A stretch of DNA of 64,000 bases. Source: Candidatus Blochmanniella camponoti. Its GTDB lineage: Bacteria; Pseudomonadota; Gammaproteobacteria; Enterobacterales; Enterobacteriaceae. The position numbers and the translations under genes are program-made. Of the stretch, positions 50,954-62,520 are shown one piece after another. The notes under the pieces were generated by a model that worked only from the letters and a program-made list of their open reading frames with translations, searched no databases and was not told the DNA's origin. Numbering within the stretch: position 1 is the first letter of the stretch; each line of letters starts with the position of its first letter. The DNA lies in NCBI RefSeq assembly GCF_023585825.1, contig NZ_CP097751.1:496001-560000 (forward strand), read 5' to 3'.

Positions 50954-52513
50954 TTACTGGTTATTATTTTTTATATATTTGCGTTGAATTATCACTTGTT
51001 TCGCGCGCCAAATATTATTTAAAACATGAATCATGGCTTTTACTGAAGATTCTATTACATCTGTATCTAATCCAACTCCATGAAAATTGCGTCCTTTATA
51101 CGATACAACAATATCGACTTGTCCTAACGCGTTACGACCATGTCCTTTTGCATTCAGTTGATATCTCTCTAAATTTATAGACAACTTAGAAATGTGAGTT
51201 AATGCTTCATAAATTGCATCTATTGGCCCATTACCGCTTGCCGAATGAGTGCATGTGTTGTTTCCGCAATATAATTTTACTGAAGCGTGAGCAATTCCAG
51301 AAGAGCTAGAATCTACATGAAAACATTTTAATCTGAAGAATTCTGATTGTTCTTGTTGATTATTAATGAATGCTAATGCTTCTAGATCATAATCAAATAC
51401 TTGTCCTTTTTTATCTGCTAATTCTAAAAAAACATCATATAATTTATCCATGTCATAATCACTTTCTTGATAACCCATTGTTTTCATATGATGTTTTACT
51501 GCTGCTCTTCCAGATCGAGATGTAAGATTTAATTTAACATCTTTTAAGCCAATAGTTTCAGGGGTCATAATTTCATAATTTTTTCTATTTTTTAATATAC
51601 CATCTTGATGAATACCTGCAGAATGAGAGAAAGCATTGGAGCCAACTATTGCTTTATTAGCTGGGATAGGGATATTACACAATTGACTAACTACTTGACT
51701 AGCTCTATAAATTTCTTGACAACGAACATTAGTATGTACCTTCAGTAAATTTTCTCGTACCTTGATGGCCATAATTATTTCTTCTAGGGCAGTATTTCCT
51801 GCTCGTTCACCAATACCATTTATAGTACCTTCAATTTGACGAGCTCCTGCCTGTATAGCTGAAATAGAATTACCAACTGCCATTCCTAAATCATCATGAC
51901 AATGCACAGAAATAATAGCTTTATCAATATTGGGGACACGATTATATAAAGAAGTAATAATTTGTCCAAACTGATATGGGGTGGTGTAGCCCACTGTATC
52001 AGGAATATTAATTGTGCTTGCTCCGGATTGAATAGCAATTTCAACAATACGACATAAATTATCTATATTGGTGCGTCCAGCATCTTCGCAAGAAAACTCT
52101 ATGTCATCAGTGTATTTTCTCGCATAACGTATCGCATGAACGGCCATGTCTATAATCTGATCAAAGTTTTTTTTCAATTTAGATTGAATATGTACGTTTG
52201 AAGTGGGTAAGAATATATGAATACGAAAATTTTTTGCAACTTTTAACGCTTCAGCTGCAATATCAATATCGTTATCAATACATCTAGCCAAGGCGCATAC
52301 TAAACTATTTTTTATTTGTTGAGCTATTGTATGAACCGATTCAAAATCTCCTGGAGAAGATATCGGAAATCCAACTTCCATAATATCTACCCCTAATCGT
52401 TCTAAAGCAAAAGCAATTTGCAATTTTTCCTTTACGTTTAAACTCGCTTGTAGAGCCTGTTCACCGTCCCGTAAAGTTGTATCGAAAATAATGACTTGTT
52501 GACTCATGATCAT
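50954..52513 (-). CDS. leuA: 2-isopropylmalate synthase
   Basis: LeuA condenses acetyl-CoA with 2-ketoisovalerate, the committed leucine step. The 519 residues (E. coli 523) have the TIM-barrel catalytic domain with [11 protein letters not shown], the metal-binding [15 protein letters not shown] and the HSAGIHQDG segment. The C-terminal LeuA dimer domain, site of leucine feedback, runs from about 395 and ends [10 protein letters not shown]-like ([11 protein letters not shown]). Two in-frame ATGs exist: 52513, with GAGA five to six bases upstream, and 52507, which matches the E. coli N terminus MSQQV. No leucine-rich leader peptide is seen upstream. Confidence 0.97.
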   Translation of the reverse strand: MIMSQQVIIFDTTLRDGEQALQASLNVKEKLQIAFALERLGVDIMEVGFPISSPGDFESVHTIAQQIKNSLVCALARCIDNDIDIAAEALKVAKNFRIHIFLPTSNVHIQSKLKKNFDQIIDMAVHAIRYARKYTDDIEFSCEDAGRTNIDNLCRIVEIAIQSGASTINIPDTVGYTTPYQFGQIITSLYNRVPNIDKAIISVHCHDDLGMAVGNSISAIQAGARQIEGTINGIGERAGNTALEEIIMAIKVRENLLKVHTNVRCQEIYRASQVVSQLCNIPIPANKAIVGSNAFSHSAGIHQDGILKNRKNYEIMTPETIGLKDVKLNLTSRSGRAAVKHHMKTMGYQESDYDMDKLYDVFLELADKKGQVFDYDLEALAFINNQQEQSEFFRLKCFHVDSSSSGIAHASVKLYCGNNTCTHSASGNGPIDAIYEALTHISKLSINLERYQLNAKGHGRNALGQVDIVVSYKGRNFHGVGLDTDVIESSVKAMIHVLNNIWRAKQVIIQRKYIKNNNQ

Positions 52514-52951
52514 CTACATCTCATGAATGTTAAGATGGATATGTATATAATATTTTAATTTAATGGCATACTAATTGTGAACCAATAATATCAGATTTTA
52601 AATAATAATTTATTACATTAAATTTATTTTAAGTCTATTAAATATCGTTTGTCAACTATTAATACTATTGGAAGTAAAATGTTAATATAATAGAGTTATA
52701 ATATTTAAGATTTATTTTTTGTGTTATCATTATCGACGATGACAAAATTTTTTATGAATTTTTAGATTGTAAACGTGCAAATTCTATATTTTGAATATAA
52801 GATATGAAATATATTCCAATTGCAGTTCATATAAACACTGAGTAGTATGAAACATAGAAAATTGTATGTCTAATAGTTTTTTATTATTAAGTATTTTTGT
52901 TCATGAAATACACTATATGTGTGCACCTGTATTTTTTTTATTATTATATAT
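52514..52951. other. Divergent spacer leuA-rsmH, with ilvIH, cra and mraZ missing
   Basis: The 438 bases between divergent leuA and rsmH hold no gene. E. coli has leuL, leuO, ilvIH, cra and mraZ between these points. I see neither the leucine-codon-rich leader peptide nor the GTGGG repeats of an MraZ operator. Both the leu and cell-wall operons must start here. An upstream in-frame ATG at 52919 could extend rsmH by 11 residues. Confidence 0.55.
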
Positions 52952-53908
52952 ATGTTCTATATTCACTACAGTCATAAAAGCGTATTGCTAAATGAAGCGA
53001 TTCAATCATTGAATATTAAAGCAAAAGGAATATATATTGACGGAACGTTTGGTTCAGGAGGTCATTCTAAATTAATTTTATCTCAATTAAATAAACGAGG
53101 TCGTTTGTTAGCAATAGATAAAGATTTATTGGCTGTAAAAATTGGAAAGTGCATTGCTGAACAAGATGATAGATTTACTATAATACATAGTTCATTTTCC
53201 AAAATGATCAAACATGTTAAAAATATAGGATTAATTGGATCAGTGGATGGTATTTTACTAGATTTAGGGATCAGTACATTTCAGATAAATGATTGTAGTA
53301 GAGGATTTTCGTTCATGCAAGATGGTCTACTGGATATGCGGATGGATATTAGTAGTGGAATATCTGCTGCTGAATGGTTATCGAAGGCGTCTCAAGAAAA
53401 TATTACTTGGGTTTTAAAAACTTTTGGAGAAGAACGATTCGCAAAAAATATCGCTAAAGTTATAGTATCTAAAAGACGATACACGCCTATTATACGCTCG
53501 ATTGTTTTATCTAAATTAATCTGCGATGCTATTCCGCATCGCAATATGAATAAGCATCCTGCAACTAAAAGTTTTCTAGCAATCAGAATGTTCATTAATA
53601 ACGAACTAGAAGAAATAATGCAAGTATTAAAAGATGCATTGGTCATATTGTCTCCACGAGGCAGATTGGTAGTAATTAGTTTTAATTCTCTAGAAGATCG
53701 ATTGGTAAAATACTTCATTCGTGAACATAGTTGTATTTTATCTATTCCTCCCAAGCTTCCATTAACAAATAATCAAATATTTAGTAAATATCAAAATAAG
53801 TGTCAATTAAAAAATATAGGAAAATTAACACCTTCGAAACAAGAAATTAAAAGAAATATACGTGCTCGTAGTGCGATATTACGTTGCGCGGAAAAATTGG
53901 TTATCTAA
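52952..53908 (+). CDS. rsmH: 16S rRNA m4C1402 methyltransferase RsmH (MraW)
   Basis: RsmH methylates N4 of C1402 in the 30S decoding centre. From the ATG at 52952 (MFYIHYSHKSVLL) it has 318 residues (E. coli 313); an upstream ATG at 52919 is possible. SAM motif DGTFGSGGHS lies near 33. Also present are DLGISTFQIND, RGFSFMQDGLLDMRMD, HPATKSFLAIRMFINNEL and the SFNSLEDRLVK segment. The last residues NIRARSAILR match the family end. It opens the division and cell-wall cluster after loss of mraZ, and no strong ribosome site is visible. Confidence 0.95.
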   Translation: MFYIHYSHKSVLLNEAIQSLNIKAKGIYIDGTFGSGGHSKLILSQLNKRGRLLAIDKDLLAVKIGKCIAEQDDRFTIIHSSFSKMIKHVKNIGLIGSVDGILLDLGISTFQINDCSRGFSFMQDGLLDMRMDISSGISAAEWLSKASQENITWVLKTFGEERFAKNIAKVIVSKRRYTPIIRSIVLSKLICDAIPHRNMNKHPATKSFLAIRMFINNELEEIMQVLKDALVILSPRGRLVVISFNSLEDRLVKYFIREHSCILSIPPKLPLTNNQIFSKYQNKCQLKNIGKLTPSKQEIKRNIRARSAILRCAEKLVI

Positions 53909-53910
53909 AT

Positions 53911-54225
53911 ATGACGGAAAAGAAACAATATAACCTTGTTAACATTATTTATGATGATTTATACTTATATAGTAAGTGGCAATTGCTTTTATTATTGTTA
54001 GTATTAATATCAGCAATGTTGGTTGTTTTAGTAACTTATCAAACTAGATCTATGATTATAGATCGCGAAAAACTTGTGTTGGAAAAAAATAATTTGGATA
54101 CTGAATGGAGAAGTTTAATTCTTGAAGAAAAAATATTATCTCACCATAATCGTATTGAACGTATCGCAATGGATAAATTACAAATGCATTACGCGGAACT
54201 AACTCAAGATAATATATTGTACTAA
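53911..54225 (+). CDS. ftsL: Cell division protein FtsL
   Basis: FtsL is a bitopic membrane protein of the FtsQLB complex that activates FtsWI at the septum. From the ATG at 53911, two bases after the rsmH stop, the product has 104 residues (E. coli 121). A membrane segment (about 22-44) is followed by a periplasmic leucine-zipper coiled coil with LVLEKNNLDTEWRSLILEE and HNRIERIAMDKLQM, both close to E. coli. The cytoplasmic N terminus is shorter. The TTG at 53884 would overlap rsmH and is unlikely. Confidence 0.92.
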   Translation: MTEKKQYNLVNIIYDDLYLYSKWQLLLLLLVLISAMLVVLVTYQTRSMIIDREKLVLEKNNLDTEWRSLILEEKILSHHNRIERIAMDKLQMHYAELTQDNILY

Positions 54226-54312
54226 TCTATAAAAATTTGTCTATGTGATAAATAACAAAACATTATTTAAAAATGGTTGTAGCTCATCATGTGATGATAC
54301 AATTTATGTTAT

Positions 54313-56007
54313 ATGAAGTGTAGACCTTACAATTTTAAAATAATCTTAAATAGCAAACGTTTTAATTTATTGTATAGTTGTATTTTTTTTGTATTAATTA
54401 TTTTGCTGTTAAGATTATCTTTTTTGCAAATTATTTATTCTGATCAGCTAATTAATGAAGGTAACATGCGTTCGTTACGCGTGCAAAGCACACTCTCTAC
54501 TCGTGGTATTATTACTGATAGAATGGGTCAACTATTGGCAATTAGTATACCGGCTGATTCGGTTTGGATTGATCCTCAAGAAATTAGTAAGAATGGCGGT
54601 ATTACTGCTGATATACGTCGTTGGACGGAATTATCTGAGGTATTATCCATATCATCAGATAAACTATCATCGCTCATTAATAATCATACTACAGATCATT
54701 TTTTGTATTTAGCACGACAGATTGATCCCGCTATTTCTAAATACATTAGTCAACTTAAATTACCAGGAGTATATTTGCAACAAGGATCAAAAAGATATTA
54801 CCCTGCTGGGTGTGCAACTGCACATTTGGTAGGAGTAACAGATATAGATAGCCAAGGGATTGAAGGCATAGAAAAAAGTTTTGATGCTTGCTTGACTGGT
54901 CAACCCGAAACAAGAGCAATACGAAAAGATAGATTTGGTCGATCAATTGAAGAAATTACTTTGAATAACGGTCAAGCTTCTCAAAATATTATTCTCAGTA
55001 TCGACGAACGTCTGCAACATTTAGCATACCGTGAATTAAATAATGCTGTACATATAAATAAAGCAGAATCCGGAAGTATAGTTTTGATAGATATCAATAC
55101 CGGAGAAATTCTAGCTATGACAAACAGTCCGTCATATAATCCAAACAATTTTTTGTCCATTGTTAATAAGTCTGTTATGCGTAACCGTGCTATTACTGAT
55201 GCATTTGAACCAGGTTCTACAGTGAAACCTATTGTAATTATGGCTGCATTAAAACATAAGATAATCACAAAAGACACTATTATGAATACATCACCTTATA
55301 TAGTGAATGGGCATCAAATTAAGGATGTATTATATCGTAGAACATTGACTATTAGAGAGATATTACAAAAGTCTAGTAATGTTGGTGTTTCTAAATTAGC
55401 ATTAGCTATGCCTGCAGCAGTTTTAGTCAACACATATTCAAATTTTGGAATGGGTAAATCAACAAATATAGGTTTAGTGGGAGAAAGTAACGGGATATAT
55501 CCATATAATAGATGTTGGTCAGATATAGAACGCGCCACCTTTTCTTATGGATATGGTTTAATGATTACTCCGTTACAATTAGCTAAAGTTTATGCTACTA
55601 TTGGTGGAATGGGAATATCTCGACCACTTTCTATTATACGAGTTGATTCTTCTTCGGTATTAGGAAATCAAGTTTTTCCAAGATCTTTAGTGCGAACTGT
55701 TTTAGACATGATGGAAAATGTGTCATTGCCAAGTGGTGGTTGTCAATCCGCAATTAAAGGATATAAGGTTGCTGTAAAAACCGGGACTGTTAAGATAGTT
55801 GGATCACATGGAAAATATATTAATAAGTATATTGCATGTACTGCTGGAGTAGCTCCAGCGAGTAATCCCAGATTTGCTTTAGCAGTAGTAATAAATGATC
55901 CTAAAAATGGTCATTATTATGGAAGTATGGTATCTGCACCAGTTTTTAGTGCAGTGATGGGTCATGCATTAAAAATCATGAACGTAATGCCAGATTTTTT
56001 GCAGTAA
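54313..56007 (+). CDS. ftsI: Peptidoglycan transpeptidase FtsI (PBP3)
   Basis: FtsI cross-links septal peptidoglycan together with FtsW. The 564 residues (E. coli 588) have a short cytoplasmic tail, one membrane segment (about 19-40), a pedestal domain (MRSLRVQSTLSTRGIITDR) and a class B transpeptidase domain. The catalytic Ser and Lys are in EPGSTVKP, the second motif is SSNVG and the third is KTGT. The C-terminal E. coli extension after residue 577, which is processed there, is missing. It lies 87 bases after ftsL. Confidence 0.96.
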   Translation: MKCRPYNFKIILNSKRFNLLYSCIFFVLIILLLRLSFLQIIYSDQLINEGNMRSLRVQSTLSTRGIITDRMGQLLAISIPADSVWIDPQEISKNGGITADIRRWTELSEVLSISSDKLSSLINNHTTDHFLYLARQIDPAISKYISQLKLPGVYLQQGSKRYYPAGCATAHLVGVTDIDSQGIEGIEKSFDACLTGQPETRAIRKDRFGRSIEEITLNNGQASQNIILSIDERLQHLAYRELNNAVHINKAESGSIVLIDINTGEILAMTNSPSYNPNNFLSIVNKSVMRNRAITDAFEPGSTVKPIVIMAALKHKIITKDTIMNTSPYIVNGHQIKDVLYRRTLTIREILQKSSNVGVSKLALAMPAAVLVNTYSNFGMGKSTNIGLVGESNGIYPYNRCWSDIERATFSYGYGLMITPLQLAKVYATIGGMGISRPLSIIRVDSSSVLGNQVFPRSLVRTVLDMMENVSLPSGGCQSAIKGYKVAVKTGTVKIVGSHGKYINKYIACTAGVAPASNPRFALAVVINDPKNGHYYGSMVSAPVFSAVMGHALKIMNVMPDFLQ

Positions 56008-56042
56008 TTTTATAAGCAATCAGGTCTCTTTGAGAAAATTAT

Positions 56043-57554
56043 ATGTGTGATTCACGTAATTTATATAAATTATTTATTCCATATGTTTTTAATAATCCTA
56101 CTAGTCCTGCATTGACGGGGATGGAATTGGATAGTCGTAACATTGTATTGGGAAATTTATTTGTAGCAGTTAAAGGTTCTAAGACTGATGGGAGATCATA
56201 TATTGACTATGCGATCAAAAAGGGAGCTTCGGCAGTTTTATTAGAATCTTGGAATGATATGACAATATCTAAAAAATATAGTTATCATTTAAAAAAAATA
56301 CCTGTGGTCTATGTTAATCATTTGCCACGGTATTTGTCCGATATAGCAGGTAGTTTTTATAATCATCCGTCACGTTTTTTGGATTTAATTGGTGTTACTG
56401 GCACCAATGGGAAAACTACTATAACGCATTTGTTAGCTCGTTGGGCCCAATTATTAGGGGAAAAAAGTGCTGTGATGGGTACTTTAGGTAACGGAATGTT
56501 AAATAATATGTTTTTGTCTTATAATACAACATGCTCTTCCATTGATGCTCAAAAAATATTAGCTCAGTTTGTTAAAGATAAGATTACGTTTGTTGCTATG
56601 GAGGTGTCATCACATGGATTAAATCAATATCGTGTGGATGCTTTATATTTTAAAGCAGCTATATTTACTAATTTAAGCCATGATCACTTAGATTATCATG
56701 GTAACGTTATGCAATACTCTATGTCTAAATGGCGATTATTTGATGAATTATGTGTAGAAAAATATATAATTAATGCTGATGATCCCATTGGTTGTCGATG
56801 GTTATATTATTTGCCTCAAGCGATCGCAGTGACAATAACAAGCAATTTACCATGTTTTTGGAAAGGTAAATGGATACGTGTGGTTAAGGTCAATTATCAT
56901 ATTCATGGCACGGATATAATTTTTGATTCAAGTTGGGGGCATGGAGTAATTTATAGTCAATTATTAGGAGAATTCAACGTTAGCAATTTATTATTAGCCT
57001 TAGGTACGTTATTAGTATTAGGGTATCCTCTGTCATTATTGGTACATACTTCATCTCAATTACAAGCGGTAGCTGGTAGAATGGAAGTATTTCGTTCTCA
57101 TGGATACCCGACGGTTATAGTAGATTATGCGCATACTCCGGATGCGTTAGAAAAAGTTCTAATTTCAATTAGACGATTTTATTATTATGGCCAACTGTGG
57201 TGTGTTTTTGGTTGCGGAGGCGATAGAGATCGAAGTAAACGTGCTTTAATGGGTTGTATTGTAAGCCGATATGCTGATCATATAATTATTACCAATGATA
57301 ATCCGCGCACGGAAGAACCACAATCGATTATAAATGATATTGCTCGTGGCATAACACACCCAAAAAAAATCATCAAAATTATTGAAAATCGTTACTGTGC
57401 GATACAGACTGCTATTTTCAAGGCATCTTTAGAAGATGTAATATTAATTTCTGGAAAAGGTCATGAAAAATACCAAATTATCGGAAATAATCGCATATAT
57501 CATTCTGATCAAGACATAGTAGAAAATTTTTTAAAGAACGATGTTATTTTATGA
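56043..57554 (+). CDS. murE: UDP-MurNAc-tripeptide synthetase MurE (meso-DAP adding)
   Basis: MurE adds the third stem residue to UDP-MurNAc-Ala-Glu. The 503 residues (E. coli 495) show the P-loop GVTGTNGKTTITHLLA near 118 and the SSHGLNQYRVD segment. The DNPR motif (ITNDNPRTEEP), the known mark of meso-diaminopimelate specificity, is also present, in agreement with dapB in this window. The C-terminal GHEKYQ motif is present. It overlaps murF by four bases (ATGA). The ORF's spacing and reading frame show no damage. Confidence 0.97.
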   Translation: MCDSRNLYKLFIPYVFNNPTSPALTGMELDSRNIVLGNLFVAVKGSKTDGRSYIDYAIKKGASAVLLESWNDMTISKKYSYHLKKIPVVYVNHLPRYLSDIAGSFYNHPSRFLDLIGVTGTNGKTTITHLLARWAQLLGEKSAVMGTLGNGMLNNMFLSYNTTCSSIDAQKILAQFVKDKITFVAMEVSSHGLNQYRVDALYFKAAIFTNLSHDHLDYHGNVMQYSMSKWRLFDELCVEKYIINADDPIGCRWLYYLPQAIAVTITSNLPCFWKGKWIRVVKVNYHIHGTDIIFDSSWGHGVIYSQLLGEFNVSNLLLALGTLLVLGYPLSLLVHTSSQLQAVAGRMEVFRSHGYPTVIVDYAHTPDALEKVLISIRRFYYYGQLWCVFGCGGDRDRSKRALMGCIVSRYADHIIITNDNPRTEEPQSIINDIARGITHPKKIIKIIENRYCAIQTAIFKASLEDVILISGKGHEKYQIIGNNRIYHSDQDIVENFLKNDVIL

Positions 57555-58924
57555 TTCCATTTAGTTTGCATGAAATAGCGCCAGTTTTAAACGCTAAATA
57601 TATTGGTATGGATTTGATTATTCATGCGATTACTATTAATTCAAATATTATTTATAAACAATGTATGTTTATAGCATTAATAGGTAAACGTTTTGATGGT
57701 CATGATTTTACAAGTCAAGCAATTGCTGCTGGCGCTCAAGCATTGCTAGTAAATCATCATGTATTATTAGATGTTCCTCAATTAATAGTTCCTGATACTC
57801 GTTGTGCTTTAATAATGTTAGCGCACTGGGTGCGCCAAAAAGTATCAGCAAAAGTTATTGCTATAACTGGATCAAGCGGTAAAACATCAGTAAAAGAAAT
57901 GACCACGTCTATATTAAAAGAGTGTGGGCATACAATAGCAACACAAGGTAACTTTAATAATATGGTTGGAGTGCCGATTACTTTATTACGTTTAACAAAA
58001 CAAAACAATTTTGCAATTATCGAATTAGGATCAAGTTGCCCTGGAGAACTTGCTCAACTAAGTAAGATAGTTGCTGCTAATGTAGCTTTAGTAAATAATG
58101 TTTACCCTGCACATTTATCAGGTTTCAAATCATTATCTAAAATAGGAAAAGAGAAAGGGAAAATTTTTTCTGAATTAGATTTAAATGGAACAGGTATTAT
58201 AAATGCTGACAGTCATGCTTTGTCTGTATGGCGCAAACCATTGAAGGGAAAATCTATGTGGTTTTTTTCTTTACGTACTAGCGTAGGCATAGATTTTTTT
58301 GCAAGTAATATTATTGCTGAAAAAAATAGAACACGGTTTATTTTACATACTCCATATGGGACTGCTCCAGTGGTTTTATCAATGTTAGGTACACATAATG
58401 TGGCTAATGCTTTAGCTGCTAGCGCTCTTGCATTTTCTGTAGGAGCAAATTTATCAGAAGTAGTTTATGGATTAAAAAATATAAAAACGTTACCTGGTAG
58501 ATTATTTCCAATTGTTTTAGGTGAAGGTAAATTATTATTAGATGATACTTATAATTCAAACGTTGGTTCTATGATATCTGCTATTCATGTACTAACTACA
58601 ATGCCAGGTTATCGTATATTGGTGGTCAGTGATATGTTAGAATTAGGAAAACATAAATCAATTAAATATCATTGTTATATTGGAAAATTAATCGCAACGA
58701 CAAATATCAATAAAATTCTTACCATAGGTAGCGTTAGTTGTTGCATTTCTAAAATATGTGGAAAAGGAAAACATTTTCGAAGTAAAAATAAATTAATTCT
58801 TTATATCAAGAAAATGTTATCTATCCATAATTCAATTAGTGTGTTAGTGAAAGGATCGCGCGGTTTTAAAATGGAGCAAATAATAGATGCTATTCGAGAT
58901 GGATCAAAATGTTATTTTGGCTAA
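57551..58924 (+). CDS. murF: UDP-MurNAc-pentapeptide synthetase MurF
   Basis: MurF adds D-Ala-D-Ala to the UDP-MurNAc-tripeptide. The 457 residues (E. coli 452) show the ATP loop [36 protein letters not shown] and [13 protein letters not shown], which are family signatures. It starts within murE (ATGA overlap) and its end overlaps the mraY start by 16 bases, a longer overlap than between the other genes here. Confidence 0.96.
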   Translation: MIPFSLHEIAPVLNAKYIGMDLIIHAITINSNIIYKQCMFIALIGKRFDGHDFTSQAIAAGAQALLVNHHVLLDVPQLIVPDTRCALIMLAHWVRQKVSAKVIAITGSSGKTSVKEMTTSILKECGHTIATQGNFNNMVGVPITLLRLTKQNNFAIIELGSSCPGELAQLSKIVAANVALVNNVYPAHLSGFKSLSKIGKEKGKIFSELDLNGTGIINADSHALSVWRKPLKGKSMWFFSLRTSVGIDFFASNIIAEKNRTRFILHTPYGTAPVVLSMLGTHNVANALAASALAFSVGANLSEVVYGLKNIKTLPGRLFPIVLGEGKLLLDDTYNSNVGSMISAIHVLTTMPGYRILVVSDMLELGKHKSIKYHCYIGKLIATTNINKILTIGSVSCCISKICGKGKHFRSKNKLILYIKKMLSIHNSISVLVKGSRGFKMEQIIDAIRDGSKCYFG

Positions 58925-59997
58925 CAGAGAATGTATTAGCACTATATTCATCCAGATTTAATATTGTTTATCATTTAAATTTCAGAGCTATTATTAGTTT
59001 TTTATCAGCATTGTTTATTTCTTTAGGGATCGGTCATTATGTAATTACATGGTTTCATAATTTGTGTTTTTTTCAAATAGTGCGTTATGATGGACCAAAA
59101 TCACATACTCAAAAGCAAAGTACACCTACTATGGGTGGCATTGTAATGATTCTTTCGATCGCCATATCAGTAATGATGTGCGCTGATTTATCAAATATAT
59201 ATGTTTGGTATGTATCATTTATACTAATAACATACGGAATATTAGGTTTAATTGACGACCTGTTAAAAATTAAAAGGAAAAGTTCTGCGGGCTTGAGTGT
59301 GTTACATAAATATTTTTGGCAATCATTAATTGCTTTAACGTTAGTCATTATTATATTTATGTCAGATCGTAGTCCTACATCTACACAATTAATAGTGCCA
59401 TTTTTTAAAAATTTTATGCCGCAATTGGGTATCTGGTATATTTTTCTAGCATATTTTGTTGTTGTTGGGACAAGTAATTCCGTGAATTTATCTGATGGCT
59501 TAGATGGGTTAGCGATTATGCCTATAATATTCATTGCAGCTGGATTAGCTGTAGTTGCGTGGATAAGCAATGATATTCACTTTGCTAGTCACCTAAATAT
59601 TCCTTATATTTATTTTTCTGGAGAATTAATAATTATATGTTCTGCTATTATTGGAGCTGGTCTTGGGTTTTTATGGTTTAACACTTATCCGGCTCAGATA
59701 TTTATGGGTGATGTAGGTTCCTTATCACTTGGAGGTACACTTGGGATAATTGCGGTATTGTTACGTCAAGAATGTTTATTATTAATTATGGGCGGTATGT
59801 TTGTAATAGAAACTTTATCTGTGATCTTACAAATAATTTATTTTAAATTATTTGGACAACGGATATTTAAAATGGCACCAATTCATCATCATTTTGAACT
59901 AAAAGGTTGTCCAGAACCTCGTATTATAGTGCGATTTTGGATCATATCTTTAATGTTAGTTGTTGTGGGATTAATTACTTTAAAGATACGGCAATAA
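58909..59997 (+). CDS. mraY: Phospho-MurNAc-pentapeptide transferase MraY
   Basis: MraY transfers phospho-MurNAc-pentapeptide to undecaprenyl phosphate, giving lipid I. The 362 residues (E. coli 360) form ten membrane segments. Catalytic Asp pairs are visible in [15 protein letters not shown] and [10 protein letters not shown]. The His-rich loop [12 protein letters not shown] and the C-terminal [12 protein letters not shown] closely match E. coli. MLFWLTENV aligns with the E. coli start MLVWLAEHL, which supports the ATG inside the murF end despite the overlap. Confidence 0.97.
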   Translation: MLFWLTENVLALYSSRFNIVYHLNFRAIISFLSALFISLGIGHYVITWFHNLCFFQIVRYDGPKSHTQKQSTPTMGGIVMILSIAISVMMCADLSNIYVWYVSFILITYGILGLIDDLLKIKRKSSAGLSVLHKYFWQSLIALTLVIIIFMSDRSPTSTQLIVPFFKNFMPQLGIWYIFLAYFVVVGTSNSVNLSDGLDGLAIMPIIFIAAGLAVVAWISNDIHFASHLNIPYIYFSGELIIICSAIIGAGLGFLWFNTYPAQIFMGDVGSLSLGGTLGIIAVLLRQECLLLIMGGMFVIETLSVILQIIYFKLFGQRIFKMAPIHHHFELKGCPEPRIIVRFWIISLMLVVVGLITLKIRQ

Positions 59998-60001
59998 AAA
60001 T

Positions 60002-61324
60002 ATGCGTAATTACCGAGGATCGCAAGTTGTAATTATTGGTTTGGGGATTACGGGTTTATCTTGTGTTAATTTTTTTTTAGATCGCGGTGTAATACCAAAA
60101 ATAATAGATACTCGTATATATCCTCCGGGAATAAAAAAATTACCTAATATTGTACAGTGTTATTTGGGCGCATTTAATGATATATGGTTGTTGAGTGCTA
60201 CGTTGATTGTAGTTAGTCCTGGAGTACGGTTAGATCATCCAGTTTTAATTGAAGCTTTAAAATTAGGAATAGAAATTATTGGTGATATTGAATTATTTGC
60301 TCGTGAAGCAACTGCACCGATAATAGCTATTACTGGATCTAATGGAAAAAGTACAGTAACCCAATTGGTTTCCAGAATGGCTAGGGGTGTTGGATGGTGT
60401 GTTGGTGTAGCAGGCAATATAGGTGTACCTGTACTTTCTTTACTAAATAAATCGTATCAACTATATATACTGGAGATTTCAAGTTTTCAGTTAGATACAA
60501 CCTATAGTTTACGTGCGATAGCAGCTGTAATTTTAAATGTTAGTGAAGATCATATGGATCATTATCCTGGTGGATTAAAGCAATATTGGTTTTCTAAGCA
60601 AAGGATTTATAAAAATGCTAAAATTTGTGTGATGAACGCTTTAGATCCTTTAACGACACCTATATATAATGACTATGATTGTTGTATAAGTTTTGGTGAA
60701 AACGAAGGTTCTGCAGATTATTATCTGAAATATTATAAAGGACATACCTGGATAGTTGCATACAATGAATATGTGCTTAATTGTTCTAAAATGAGAATTA
60801 ATAATCGTATTAACTATATAAATGCATTATCTGCTTTAGCATTATCGGATATCGTCAATATTCCTCGCTCTGTTTCTTTAAAAGTATTGTGTCGCTTTTC
60901 TGGTTTAACGCATCGTTGTCAATTGATTTATAAAAATCATGGAGTGAGTTGGATTAATGATTCCAAAGCTACTAATGTCAATGCTACCAAAGAAGCGATC
61001 AACAATTTAAAGTTATCCGGTAGGTTACATTTAATATTAGGGGGTGATGGTAAATTAGCTGATTTTTCTTCTTTAAAACATTTGATTAAACAACATGAGA
61101 TACATCTTTATTGTTTTGGAAAAGATGGATTATTATTGACGACATTAGGATTTAGTGATGTTATTTTAACAAATACAATGATTCAAGCAATGCGTATTAT
61201 TAATCGTCGTATAAAAGCGAAGGATATAGTTTTATTATCTCCGGCTTGTTCTAGTTTAGATCAATTTAAATCATTTGAAATGCGTGGACTGATATTTACT
61301 TGTTTTACGCGAGAATTTAGATAA
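60002..61324 (+). CDS. murD: UDP-MurNAc-Ala-D-Glu ligase MurD
   Basis: MurD adds D-glutamate to UDP-MurNAc-L-alanine. The 440 residues (E. coli 438) have an N-terminal Rossmann-like domain ([13 protein letters not shown]), the ATP loop [13 protein letters not shown] near 115, [20 protein letters not shown], the HRCQ segment and [11 protein letters not shown] near 320. The C-terminal [19 protein letters not shown] is almost identical to E. coli. It sits four bases after mraY and overlaps ftsW by one base. Confidence 0.97.
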   Translation: MRNYRGSQVVIIGLGITGLSCVNFFLDRGVIPKIIDTRIYPPGIKKLPNIVQCYLGAFNDIWLLSATLIVVSPGVRLDHPVLIEALKLGIEIIGDIELFAREATAPIIAITGSNGKSTVTQLVSRMARGVGWCVGVAGNIGVPVLSLLNKSYQLYILEISSFQLDTTYSLRAIAAVILNVSEDHMDHYPGGLKQYWFSKQRIYKNAKICVMNALDPLTTPIYNDYDCCISFGENEGSADYYLKYYKGHTWIVAYNEYVLNCSKMRINNRINYINALSALALSDIVNIPRSVSLKVLCRFSGLTHRCQLIYKNHGVSWINDSKATNVNATKEAINNLKLSGRLHLILGGDGKLADFSSLKHLIKQHEIHLYCFGKDGLLLTTLGFSDVILTNTMIQAMRIINRRIKAKDIVLLSPACSSLDQFKSFEMRGLIFTCFTREFR

Positions 61325-62520
61325 TGAGGATCTTTAAAACAAAAATTATTAATCATCCATTAAAATTGAGTAAAAAAAAATCATCAAACATTAATGTATT
61401 ATATGATCGTATATTTTTTTGGTTACTGTTAGGATTAATTGGCATTGGGTTTGTTATTATTAGTTCAGGATCAATCCCTACTGGTATGCGATTAGCGAAT
61501 GATCCATTTTATTTTATAAAACGTGTCATTATTTATTACAGTGTGACATTTTTATTATCTGTAATTATTTTAAAGATACCCATGATAGTTTGGCAGAATT
61601 ATAGTGTTATCATGTTGCTATGTAGCTATATAATGTTGATAGCCGCATTGATCTTAAATAATTCTACTAATGGAGCATCGCGTTGGATAATGTGGGGTAC
61701 CTTGTGTATTCAGCCTGCGGAATTATCAAAATTATCTTTTATTTGCTATCTTGCTAACTATTTAGAACGTAAATCAAAAGAAGTGCGCACCAAATTTTGG
61801 AGTATATGTAAACCTATAGTAATAATGATTATATTAGCTGTATTATTACTAGCGCAACCTGATTTTGGTAGCATTATTATTCTTTTTATTACTACTCTGT
61901 CTATATTATTTCTTTTTGGAGCTAAGTTATGTCAGTTAATATTGATTTTTGTATTCAATATATTTTTGATTATACCTTTAATTGTGATTAAACCTTATCG
62001 CATACAACGTATACTTACTTTTTGGGATCCATGGAAAGATCCATTTGGCAATGGTTATCAATTAACTCAATCATTGATAGCTTTTGGTCGTGGAAAATGT
62101 TTTGGAGAGGGACTAGGAAATTCTGTGCTGAAATTAGAATATTTACCTGAAGCGCATACTGATTTTATTTTTTCTATTCTTGCGGAAGAATTAGGATATT
62201 TTGGAGCGATTTTAGTGTTATTTATGTTATTTGTAATTGTGCTTCGCGCCATGATTATTGGTCATCGCGCTTTGAATATTAATCACAGATTTTCTGGTAT
62301 TTTAGCCTGTTCTATTAGCATGTGGTTTGGATTGCAAATTTTTATTAATGTGGGCACTGTTAGCGGAATATTACCCACAAAAGGATTAACATTGCCATTT
62401 ATTAGTTATGGGGGATCTAGCTTTTTGATTACAGTAATGGCAAGCATGCAGTTGTTAAGAATAGATTTTGAGACACGTTTATCTAAAAATCAAGCTTTTT
62501 TGAAGTGCACGAAAACATGA
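61324..62520 (+). CDS. ftsW: Septal peptidoglycan polymerase FtsW (SEDS family)
   Basis: FtsW polymerises lipid II into glycan strands at the division site with FtsI. The 398 residues (E. coli 414) form about ten membrane segments. SEDS landmarks are [55 protein letters not shown] and [15 protein letters not shown]. The cytoplasmic N terminus is short and holds a run of nine A (61372-61380) coding for three Lys. It overlaps murD by one base and murG by four, a layout favouring coupled translation. Confidence 0.96.
   Translation: MRIFKTKIINHPLKLSKKKSSNINVLYDRIFFWLLLGLIGIGFVIISSGSIPTGMRLANDPFYFIKRVIIYYSVTFLLSVIILKIPMIVWQNYSVIMLLCSYIMLIAALILNNSTNGASRWIMWGTLCIQPAELSKLSFICYLANYLERKSKEVRTKFWSICKPIVIMIILAVLLLAQPDFGSIIILFITTLSILFLFGAKLCQLILIFVFNIFLIIPLIVIKPYRIQRILTFWDPWKDPFGNGYQLTQSLIAFGRGKCFGEGLGNSVLKLEYLPEAHTDFIFSILAEELGYFGAILVLFMLFVIVLRAMIIGHRALNINHRFSGILACSISMWFGLQIFINVGTVSGILPTKGLTLPFISYGGSSFLITVMASMQLLRIDFETRLSKNQAFLKCTKT

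Noticed and set aside
52730-52770. Imperfect inverted repeat in the leuA-rsmH spacer
   Set aside because: The arms have several mismatches and no conserved operator pattern, so I do not call a site.
53392-53754. 120-codon minus-strand frame inside rsmH
   Set aside because: It is a shadow of the well-supported rsmH gene on the plus strand, with no family match.
59109-59570. 153-codon minus-strand frame inside mraY
   Set aside because: It lies fully inside the conserved mraY coding sequence and has no recognisable features of its own.
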